Shown here: positions 1-6,028 of the stretch, piece after piece | Numbering within the stretch: the first letter of the stretch is position 1 | Layout: every line of letters starts with the position of its first letter | Made by a program: the position numbers and the translations under genes | The notes under the pieces: generated by a model | The model's input: only the letters and a program-made list of their open reading frames with translations | Told to the model about the DNA's origin: nothing | Databases searched by the model: none | NCBI GenBank assembly: GCA_946405485.1 | Contig: CAMJHJ010000049.1 | Span: forward strand, 1-12,805 | Direction of reading: 5' to 3' | Length of the DNA: 12,805 bases | Origin: an uncultured Bacteroidales bacterium | GTDB lineage: Bacteria > Bacteroidota > Bacteroidia > Bacteroidales > UBA932

Positions 1-2
1 GC

Positions 3-944
3 GACTGGGTGGGCGAAGGCGGTGCCGGCCATTTCGTGAAGATGGTCCACAACGGAATCGAGTACGGTGACATCCAACTGATCTGCGAATGCTATCAGAT
101 CATGAAGGACTACCTCGGCATGACCAACGAGGAGATGCACGAGACCTTTGCTGAATGGAACAAAGGCGACCTGGATAGCTATCTGATCGAGATCACGCGC
201 GACATCCTGGCCAAGAAGGACGAGGATGGCAAATATGTCCTGGATTACATCCTTGACACTGCGGGCCAGAAGGGTACCGGCAAATGGACGGCCATCTCGG
301 CCCTGGACCAGGGCGTCCCGCTCACGCTGATCGGAGAGTCCGTTTTCGCCCGCTGCCTGTCGGCCCAGAAAGAGGAGCGCGTGGCTGCTTCCAAGGTGCT
401 GGAAGGCCCGAAGGGTGTGAAGTTCACGGGCGACCGTGCCGCCTTTCTCGAGGATTTGCGCAAGGCGCTGTTCGCCGCGAAGGTGGTTTCCTACGCGCAG
501 GGCTATACCCTGATGCGTGCGGCAGCCAAGGAATATGGCTGGAACCTCAACTACGGCGGCATCGCCCTGATGTGGCGTGGCGGCTGTATCATCCGCAGCG
601 TGTTCCTGGGCAAGATCAAGGAAGCCTTCGACAAGAACCCCGAGCTTGCGAACCTCTTGCTGGACAGCTACTTCCAGGAGAAGATGTCCGAGTCCCAGCA
701 GAGCTGGCGCAATGTCGTCGCGGCGGCTGTAGTGAGCGGCATCCCCGCCCCTTGCCTCTCGGCGTCGCTGGAGTACTACGACGGCTATCGCTGCGACCGC
801 CTGCCGGCGAACCTGTTGCAGGCGCAGCGCGACTATTTCGGCGCGCACACTTACGAGCGGACGGACAAGCCGCGCGGCGAATTCTTCCACACCAACTGGA
901 CGGGCCACGGCGGCGACACGGTCGCCGGCACGTACATAGCTTAA
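3..944 (+). CDS. gnd: 6-phosphogluconate dehydrogenase, decarboxylating (5'-truncated by window edge)
   Basis: This is the C-terminal two thirds (about 314 residues) of the cytosolic oxidative pentose-phosphate enzyme that converts 6-phosphogluconate and NADP+ to ribulose 5-phosphate, CO2 and NADPH. The frame is open from the window edge, so the N-terminal Rossmann domain lies outside. The first residues hold the substrate-binding stretch [15 protein letters not shown], with the catalytic Lys and Asn. At about residue 86 of the visible part is the family signature [11 protein letters not shown]. The all-helical dimer domain follows, and the tail [16 protein letters not shown] is typical of the family. 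The 3' end is intact (TAA at 942-944). The next gene starts 12 bp later on the same strand, so co-transcription is possible although the functions are unrelated. No zwf or pgl partner is visible on this side. Confidence 0.96.
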   Translation, partial: DWVGEGGAGHFVKMVHNGIEYGDIQLICECYQIMKDYLGMTNEEMHETFAEWNKGDLDSYLIEITRDILAKKDEDGKYVLDYILDTAGQKGTGKWTAISALDQGVPLTLIGESVFARCLSAQKEERVAASKVLEGPKGVKFTGDRAAFLEDLRKALFAAKVVSYAQGYTLMRAAAKEYGWNLNYGGIALMWRGGCIIRSVFLGKIKEAFDKNPELANLLLDSYFQEKMSESQQSWRNVVAAAVVSGIPAPCLSASLEYYDGYRCDRLPANLLQAQRDYFGAHTYERTDKPRGEFFHTNWTGHGGDTVAGTYIA

Positions 945-956
945 GCGACGTAATTC

Positions 957-2093
957 ATGAGAATGAGAAGTTTCCTGGCTGCCGCACTGGTCGCGGCCGT
1001 GGCGGTCGTGTCTTGTCGGGAGGGCCGCGACGGTCTGCCGGAATGGGCGATAGGGCCCTTTTCGCGGCCGGTTTCAAGTCCGGTCATAACCCCTGATGCG
1101 GGTCCTTATTTTGACTGTCCGATGCTGGGCGATAGGGTGCGCTGGGCTGAGGGTGCCACGTTCAATCCGGCCGCAACGCTGTATGACGGTCGCATTGCCG
1201 TCCTGTTCCGCAGTGAGGATGACCTCAATCAGGGCATCGGCACACGCACGTCCCGGCTGGGACTGGCCTGGTCCGACGACGGTGTCACGATGCTGCCCGA
1301 ACCCGCCCCCGTCCTGTTTCCGGCGGAAGATGCCCAGAAAGGGAATGAGTGGCCCGGAGGCTGCGAGGACCCTCGGGTCGCAGTGACCGAAGACGGCCTT
1401 TATGTGTGCTTGTACACCCAGTGGAACCGGCAATGTCCGCGCCTGGCCGTCGCGACTTCGCGCGACCTGCACCACTGGACCAAGCATGGTCCGGCCTTTG
1501 CCGATGCTTGGGGCGGGCGTTTCCGGGACTTGCCCACCAAGTCTGCCTCAATCGTGACGGCGCTGCGCGACGGGACCCTGGTCATCCACCGCTTCGAAGA
1601 GGGACCCTATGCCGGCAAATACCTGATGTATTGGGGCGAGGCTTTCGTGAATGTGGCGGTGTCGGACAACCTGGTCGATTGGACGCCGCTGCTCTCGGAG
1701 GATGGTTCCCTCCTCCGGGTGATGGAGCCCCGGAAAGGGTTCTTTGACAGTTCCCTGACGGAGTGCGGTCCTCCCGCTGTGTTGACAAAGAAAGGTATCG
1801 TGTTGATTTATAACGGCAAGAATGTCCACGGCGAGGAGGCGGACCCGTTGGTCCCGCCGGGTGCTTACTGCCCCGGGGAGGCTTTGTTTGACAGGGCTGA
1901 CCCGACGCGCCTGGTGGACAGGCTGGATACGCCCGTGATGAAACCGGAAGCGGAGTTTGAGCGGACGGGCCAGTATGCCGCCGGGACCTTTTTCTCCGAA
2001 GGGCTGGTCTGTCGTAACGGACGCTGGTACCTGTATTACGGCTGTGCCGATTCCAGGGTCGGTGTCGCCGTCTGTGACCGGACCGTCTTTTAG
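957..2093 (+). CDS. GH130-family glycoside phosphorylase/hydrolase, lipoprotein
   Basis: The product is 378 aa. Residues 1-20 form a lipoprotein signal (basic MRMR, hydrophobic core, lipobox VVSC with Cys20), so the mature protein should be membrane-anchored. The rest looks like the five-bladed beta-propeller of GH130. FNPAAT is at about 69-74, RSEDD at 85-89, and GGCEDPR at 134-140 contains the conserved Asp (D138) of the family's EDPR/ENPR motif. FDSSLTECGPP is at 263-273, and WYLYYGCADSRVGVAV near the C terminus is the usual last blade. GH130 contains beta-mannoside phosphorylases and, often in exported Bacteroidota members, beta-1,2-mannosidases. Export makes a hydrolase more likely than a cytosolic phosphorylase, but this is inference. 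An ATG six bases downstream (963) is an equal alternative start. No clear promoter lies in the 12-bp gap after gnd. The stop codon sits in the loop of a strong hairpin (2068-2111). Confidence 0.88.
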   Translation: MRMRSFLAAALVAAVAVVSCREGRDGLPEWAIGPFSRPVSSPVITPDAGPYFDCPMLGDRVRWAEGATFNPAATLYDGRIAVLFRSEDDLNQGIGTRTSRLGLAWSDDGVTMLPEPAPVLFPAEDAQKGNEWPGGCEDPRVAVTEDGLYVCLYTQWNRQCPRLAVATSRDLHHWTKHGPAFADAWGGRFRDLPTKSASIVTALRDGTLVIHRFEEGPYAGKYLMYWGEAFVNVAVSDNLVDWTPLLSEDGSLLRVMEPRKGFFDSSLTECGPPAVLTKKGIVLIYNGKNVHGEEADPLVPPGAYCPGEALFDRADPTRLVDRLDTPVMKPEAEFERTGQYAAGTFFSEGLVCRNGRWYLYYGCADSRVGVAVCDRTVF

Positions 2094-2111
2094 AAGCCCG
2101 GTCACAGACGG
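2068..2111 (+). terminator. 14-bp perfect stem-loop spanning the GH130 stop codon
   Basis: Arm CCGTCTGTGACCGG (2068-2081) is exactly complementary to CCGGTCACAGACGG (2098-2111), with a 16-nt loop that contains the TAG stop (2091-2093). No U-tract follows, so it is not a canonical Rho-independent terminator. It could be an RNA 3'-end or stability element, or an attenuator ahead of the small downstream peptide gene. The base pairing is seen directly; the role is inferred. Confidence 0.55.
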
Positions 2112-2158
2112 GCGCCCGGGCCTCGGCGTACCGCACCTTGCCGGATCGGATACATCCT

Positions 2159-2332
2159 ATGAAGAACAGAAAGGCACAAGATATGATCAAGAATCAACGA
2201 GCAAGCATGACGGAGGCCTACGAGCCTCCTGTCTGCGAGATGTTGCCCTTTGATGGACAGGCGCTTTGCCAGACCAGCTTTACCGGCGGGGATATCCAGC
2301 CCGGCAACGGTGAGAATTGGGGTAACTTTTAA
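2159..2332 (+). CDS. Small uncharacterised Bacteroidales-type peptide (49-57 aa)
   Basis: This short gene has no function I can name. ATG at 2159 gives 57 aa and ATG at 2183 gives 49 aa (start MIKNQRAS). The second fits the look of a widespread class of tiny Bacteroidales proteins: a Lys/Arg-rich start, a YEPPVCEMLPFDG segment, a short LCQTS stretch, then a Gly-rich, acidic, aromatic tail (TGGDIQPGN, ending GENWGNF). It has two Cys (18 and 29 of the short form) and no signal peptide or membrane segment. It lies 65 bp after the GH130 gene, behind that gene's terminal hairpin, and converges on the GH127-like gene 33 bp further on. It could be a small secreted or regulatory peptide or a modified-peptide precursor, but no maturation or export gene is adjacent. 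That it is coding rests on the resemblance and on conserved-looking ends. Confidence 0.6.
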   Translation: MKNRKAQDMIKNQRASMTEAYEPPVCEMLPFDGQALCQTSFTGGDIQPGNGENWGNF

Positions 2333-2365
2333 TCCGGCGCCGTTTTCCGGACGATCGGGGACCGG

Positions 2366-4429
2366 CTACCAGCGGAGCGGGAATTCACAGATCCGCAGGG
2401 TCGTACAGCCGTAGGGGATGAGTTCGATTTCGGCCGGGCCTTCGACATCGGCTTGGGATTGGCAGAAATACTGGATGGGAGCGGCAGAACCCCGGTTCCC
2501 GATCCAGTCGCGGATCTTGACCGCCTTGGCCCGGATCGTGACGGGTGCCCCGGACAGGTTCCAGGGGTATTCGCCGGGCTGCAGCGGCCGCTCTTCGACG
2601 GTGAAGGCATCTGCCTGGTTGATTTCCCGGACCAGGAAGCCATAGTTCCAGGGTGAGTCTGAGGTCACTTCATAATACCAGGGGCCGTACTGTCCGGCAT
2701 CGGCTCCCTCGAAGGCTTTCTTCGTCCAGGTTTCTTTCATTTTCAGCGCATAGACCAGCGGTCCGCGCTCGACGACGGTACCCCAGCTGTACCAGCGGGA
2801 CGTCTGCACGCGCATCGGGAAATGCAGGACGACGGTGTCGCCGTCGTGCCAGGTGCGTTCGACCTTCAGCATTTCCCCTGCCGCGGGGTGCATTTCTCCT
2901 TCCCGCGTGGCAACCGTGGCTCCCTCGCACCAGTCCGGAATGCGGAAGTGCAGGGGGAAGGTGGCCGAGGGCATCGCACGCTTGCGGTGCTTGCCCGGGA
3001 ACCGGACGCGCACCGTGACCGTCCCGTCGAAGGGATAGTTCGTTTCTTCGGTCAGTGTCACGGGGTGGCCATCCAGCATGGCGCTGACGCTGGACGGGGC
3101 GTAGACCAGGGCGGCGAGGCCCCCGTCGCGGCTGGCGTACCAGAGGTTCTGGACCAGCTTGGGCCAGCCCTGGTGCCAGTTGCAGGTGCAGCAGGGATAG
3201 CCGCCCAGCAGGCTGAAGACCACATCCGTGCCGTCATGCTCGGTCGAGAAATTGCGCACCTGGCGCGTGCAGGCGATCTGGTTCGTCTGCTGGAAATACT
3301 GGCGCGCGTCGCAGTCGTCGGTGGCTTGTGTGGGCAGGGCGTTGAAGGCGATGCGCTCGAGCTGCTCGGCCCAGCGCAGGTCGCCGGTGACGCGCAGCAT
3401 CCCTTCCAGGGAATACATCATCTCGACCGCCGTGCAGAATTCGGAGCCGCGGGTAGGCTCGCCGAACTGGGTCAGTTCATCCCCGGCCCAGAGTCCCGTG
3501 GGCAGGCCGATGGTCTCGCGGATGGTCTCCATGCCCTTGACGGGCGCCTGGAGGTCTTTGTCGTCTTTCGAGCGCTGCCACCAGACCACGGGCTCTTTGA
3601 AGCCCTGGCCCAGATTGACGCAGTGGAGGGTGTTCTGCCGTGCGAGGATGTCCTGGCCCGAAAGAATGGCGGTCCACGGTTTCGTCTGGTTGTGGATCAG
3701 GTCGCCCAGTTCCAACAGGAAGGACTCTCCGGTGCGGTTGTAGAGCCACCAGACCATCTCCAGGTTGTCACCGCCGCGCCACTGGCCCCAGTCGGTCCAG
3801 TGCGGCAGCGGATGCTCCGGGAGTTCCTTCAACTGGTAGCGGAAATAGTTGCTCATGACGCTCAGGACCCGCTCGTCGGCGGTCGCCATGTAATACTGTT
3901 TCAGGATCTTGAGGGCCACCATCTTGGGCCACCAATCTTCGGCATTGTCCCGCTGGATCCCGGGCTGGGAAGGCCGGGAAACGGCGTTGCCGAAATAACC
4001 GTCCTCGCGGGCGGAGGTCAGCATCGCCTCGGTCCATTTGAGGGATTTCTGAATCAGGGCCTCATCATCCAGAAGGTAGGCCAGCGGCAGCAGCCCGTCG
4101 ATCCAGTAAGGCCCGCGCTCCCATGTATCGCCGTCCCCGCCAATCCAGGCGTTGTTGTCACCCACGACAATCGCATAGAGTGAATCCAGATGTCCGGTCA
4201 TCCCGTCGCGCTGCCGCTCCAACTGGTCCAGGAGCCAGCCCTGGGGTCTTATCGTACCGAGGGGCAGTTCCGCGTAGGCATCGTCTGCCAGCGGCGCGCG
4301 GTTGAAGACGATGTCGGGGCGGGGCGGATCTTTAGGGGCTTTCTTCGGAGTAAAGGCAAAGACCGGCAGAGTAATGAAAAGAGCGAAAAATAGAAGGGTG
4401 CAGTGCGGGTTATTCTTCATAATGTACAT
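2366..4429 (-). CDS. Exported GH127-type (PF07944, DUF1680) beta-L-arabinofuranosidase-like enzyme
   Basis: The product is 687 aa from ATG 4429, or 684 aa from ATG 4420. The second start, MKNNPHCTLLFFALF, gives a cleaner Sec signal peptide ending near VFAFT and sits better relative to the candidate promoter. The long alpha/alpha-barrel domain (about 50-430) carries the metal site known from GH127 beta-L-arabinofuranosidases. Glu330 and Cys332 lie in GSEFC, and Cys413-Cys414 lie in YPCCTCNW. Their spacing (83 residues) is close to that in the characterised bifidobacterial HypBA1, where the first Cys of the pair is the nucleophile. Glu318 (AGDE) is a plausible acid/base. The C-terminal part (about 440-687) is beta-rich, as in the family. 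The likely substrate is a terminal beta-L-arabinofuranoside in plant glycan or glycoprotein, but PF07944 contains other specificities (GH146 is related), so the exact sugar is uncertain. It is transcribed alone, convergent with the small peptide gene. Confidence 0.88.
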   Translation of the reverse strand: MYIMKNNPHCTLLFFALFITLPVFAFTPKKAPKDPPRPDIVFNRAPLADDAYAELPLGTIRPQGWLLDQLERQRDGMTGHLDSLYAIVVGDNNAWIGGDGDTWERGPYWIDGLLPLAYLLDDEALIQKSLKWTEAMLTSAREDGYFGNAVSRPSQPGIQRDNAEDWWPKMVALKILKQYYMATADERVLSVMSNYFRYQLKELPEHPLPHWTDWGQWRGGDNLEMVWWLYNRTGESFLLELGDLIHNQTKPWTAILSGQDILARQNTLHCVNLGQGFKEPVVWWQRSKDDKDLQAPVKGMETIRETIGLPTGLWAGDELTQFGEPTRGSEFCTAVEMMYSLEGMLRVTGDLRWAEQLERIAFNALPTQATDDCDARQYFQQTNQIACTRQVRNFSTEHDGTDVVFSLLGGYPCCTCNWHQGWPKLVQNLWYASRDGGLAALVYAPSSVSAMLDGHPVTLTEETNYPFDGTVTVRVRFPGKHRKRAMPSATFPLHFRIPDWCEGATVATREGEMHPAAGEMLKVERTWHDGDTVVLHFPMRVQTSRWYSWGTVVERGPLVYALKMKETWTKKAFEGADAGQYGPWYYEVTSDSPWNYGFLVREINQADAFTVEERPLQPGEYPWNLSGAPVTIRAKAVKIRDWIGNRGSAAPIQYFCQSQADVEGPAEIELIPYGCTTLRICEFPLRW

Positions 4430-4670
4430 CCAGGCGGGTAGTTCTCCAAAGATAGCAAAGTTCCTGTTCTGATTCCTATTCCGATTCCTTTTTTGATTCT
4501 GAAATTATTCAGAATTCCTTCCCGCGTTCCGAAAACCGGAATCTCCTTGGACACCCCATCATCACCAAATACACTTGTTGCAGAATCTGGCGGAAGGATG
4601 TCCGGACAACTTTTTCAAGAAGCCTTCAAGTCAGACACACATACATTTTCAACTTTAGACTAATACAAAT
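4430..4670. other. Divergent intergenic region with dyad and GATTCC repeats
   Basis: About 240 bp separate the divergent GH127-like and RHS-like genes, and the region is more AT-rich than its neighbours. It holds an inverted repeat, ATTCTGAA (4496-4503), ATTA spacer, TTCAGAAT (4508-4515), preceded by repeated GATTCC/GATTCT words between about 4471 and 4500. A weak plus-strand promoter candidate (TTG at 4547-4549, 20 bp, TACACTTG at 4570-4577) could serve the RHS fragment. I see no open reading frame or RNA gene in it. Confidence 0.5.
4447..4454 (-). promoter_or_regulatory. Candidate -7 box for the GH127-like gene
   Basis: On the minus strand this reads TATCTTTG, a full match to the Bacteroidota -7 consensus TAnnTTTG. 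Transcription would begin around 4440-4443, giving a leader of about 20 nt to ATG 4420 and only about 11 nt to ATG 4429, which favours 4420. No convincing -33 TTTG is present about 20 bp upstream. Confidence 0.45.
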
Positions 4671-5492
4671 ATGAGAAAGAATCCTTTTCTTTTTGTGTTG
4701 CTCCTTGGATTGTTTACTGGAACATCTATTCTCCGGGCGCAATCCGTCGAGCCGTTCAGCCCCTACGGGCTCTTCTCCCCGTCGGTGGAGTCCTACCAGA
4801 TGACCCGCTGCGGCAACCTCCTCCCTTCGCTCTACACCGGAGCGATGACCTTCTCCCTTCCCCTGATGACCTATTCCGACCCGGACTTCACGATCCCCGT
4901 CACCCTCGAGTACAGCTTCGACGGTTACAAGCCCGGCCAGCACTCCGGCTCCGTCGGCTACGGCTGGTACCTCGACTGCGGCGGTGTGATCACCCGCGAG
5001 GTCCGCGGGATCCCCGACGAGGGGGACCTGAACTACGGCAGGACCACCCTCTGCGTCTCTTACGGATGGCGCCAGGCCGGATCCTACCGGGACTCTCTGG
5101 GAACCTACCCCTGGAACATCTTCAGCATCCAGCGCCATCCCATGGACTACGTCCCCAATCACGAGTACGTGGGTTTGTTGGAGAACTATGATCCGTTTTC
5201 CGACACGCCCATGTACGCATCTCCGAACGGAGCCGGACAGGGATCCCGCATCTATGACACTGCTCCGGACATCTATCACTTCCGCTTCCTCGGACACAGC
5301 GGAGACTTCATGATGCTGTCCGACGGAACCGTTTGCGTCTACAACTCCGACATCCCCCACGGGGAACTCTCCGTCGCCTTCAGTCGACATTCAATTCCCT
5401 TCTCCAGCCGCACTTCCTCTCGATCGAGATCCGGCGGCGGCTGGAGCAGAATACATTCTGGCAAATTGTCGATCGATACCCAGATGGCATAA
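4671..5492 (+). CDS. RHS-like Bacteroidales surface protein, N-terminal domain only (truncated, out-of-frame 3' end)
   Basis: The frame is 273 aa, but only about the first 237 look native. Residues 1-24 are a Sec signal peptide (MRKNPFLF, hydrophobic core, ending LRAQ). The following segment matches the N-terminal module of very large Bacteroidales RHS/YD-repeat-like exported proteins: FSPYGLFSPSV, LYTGAMTFSLPL, a beta-rich stretch, then GYGWYLDCGGVITREVRG (about 96-113) and GHSGDFMMLSDG with NSDIPHGELSV (about 209-235). Such proteins usually exceed 1,000 residues and carry repeats and a variable C-terminal tip. Here no repeats follow. After SVAF (near base 5380) the frame becomes Arg/Ser-rich low-complexity sequence and stops at 5492, while the neighbouring frame becomes coding. 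It is best read as a 5' remnant of a deleted or recombined gene, perhaps still giving a short exported product. Confidence 0.72.
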   Translation: MRKNPFLFVLLLGLFTGTSILRAQSVEPFSPYGLFSPSVESYQMTRCGNLLPSLYTGAMTFSLPLMTYSDPDFTIPVTLEYSFDGYKPGQHSGSVGYGWYLDCGGVITREVRGIPDEGDLNYGRTTLCVSYGWRQAGSYRDSLGTYPWNIFSIQRHPMDYVPNHEYVGLLENYDPFSDTPMYASPNGAGQGSRIYDTAPDIYHFRFLGHSGDFMMLSDGTVCVYNSDIPHGELSVAFSRHSIPFSSRTSSRSRSGGGWSRIHSGKLSIDTQMA

Positions 5493-5851
5493 AATCGATC
5501 CGTTTTGAGTTCTCCTATCCCAATTTGCCCCGGGTTTCAGACAATGTCCACGAACTGTTCTCCGAGATGGCTAAAGAATTCGGTGCCAACTCGAAATATG
5601 AACTTAATGCGATCCAGGGCCAACGGCTGAATCTCAGTAGGGATAATAGTTTTCTAAATGGCTTAATCAAAGCATCCAGTGATAGTGGACATGAGATCAA
5701 GATGCTTCCATTTGGGGGCGCCCAATGGCAATCAACGGGAACCGACTCCGGCGTCACGACAGAGATGAGTCCTACCTTGTTCGAGGGGGATCATCAACTG
5801 TTCGATGATAGCTATGAAATGATCGCTCAAATAATGAATCCTTTCAAGTAA
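5384..5851 (+). pseudogene. C-terminal fragment of an unrecognised protein, fused out of frame behind the RHS-like remnant
   Basis: From about base 5384 the second frame reads as a coherent protein tail of about 155 aa. It begins STFNSLLQPHFLSIEIRRR, continues with LEQNTFWQIVDRYPDG and FEFSYPNLPRVSDN, and ends EMIAQIMNPFK. No plausible start codon opens it. The frame extends back only to a TTG at 5333 inside the RHS-like sequence, and the first ATG lies far inside. Base composition drops compared with both flanks and codon choice is more AT-rich. I do not recognise the family. The look (a paired QPHF and NTFWQIV helix region followed by a beta-rich domain) resembles accessory or defence-island proteins, but that is impression only. 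It is probably the end of a gene whose 5' part was lost when it joined the RHS-like gene. It could also be a displaced RHS C-terminal tip. Confidence 0.5.
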
Positions 5852-6028
5852 TCCATCAGAACTCATCCAAAGGAAGGATGATTTCCTATAGGTGGGCAGA
5901 GAACTCTGCTCATGGGAGTCCAGTTTAGTAATTCTTGCTGAAATTCCTTATCTTGTCCCAGGTTGCTTGGTGTGCAAATAAGCCAAATCGCACACCGGGA
6001 GCTTGAAATAGTAATGTTTGGTGTGCAG
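5852..6028. other. Intergenic leader with a hairpin and GGTGTGC repeats
   Basis: After the fragment comes a compact hairpin, TGGGCAGA (5893-5900), GAAC loop, TCTGCTCA (5905-5912), with one G-U pair and no U-tract. Then GGTGTGC occurs at 5969-5975, inverted as GCACACC at 5990-5996, and again directly at 6020-6026. The 16-nt words TTGGTGTGCAAATAAG (5967) and TTGGTGTGCAGATGAG (6018) are 51 bp apart. No clear TAnnTTTG box is present. Confidence 0.5.

Noticed and set aside
2822..4183. 453-residue open frame on the plus strand opposite the GH127-like gene
   Set aside because: Its translation is Gly/Val/Leu-rich with no family motifs, and it mirrors a GC-rich coding strand. The opposite strand holds a complete enzyme with an intact metal site.
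5330..5492. Programmed ribosomal frameshift joining the RHS-like frame to the downstream frame
   Set aside because: No slippery heptamer is visible near the switch, and the downstream segment does not resemble the missing RHS repeats. A recombination junction or decayed gene fits better.
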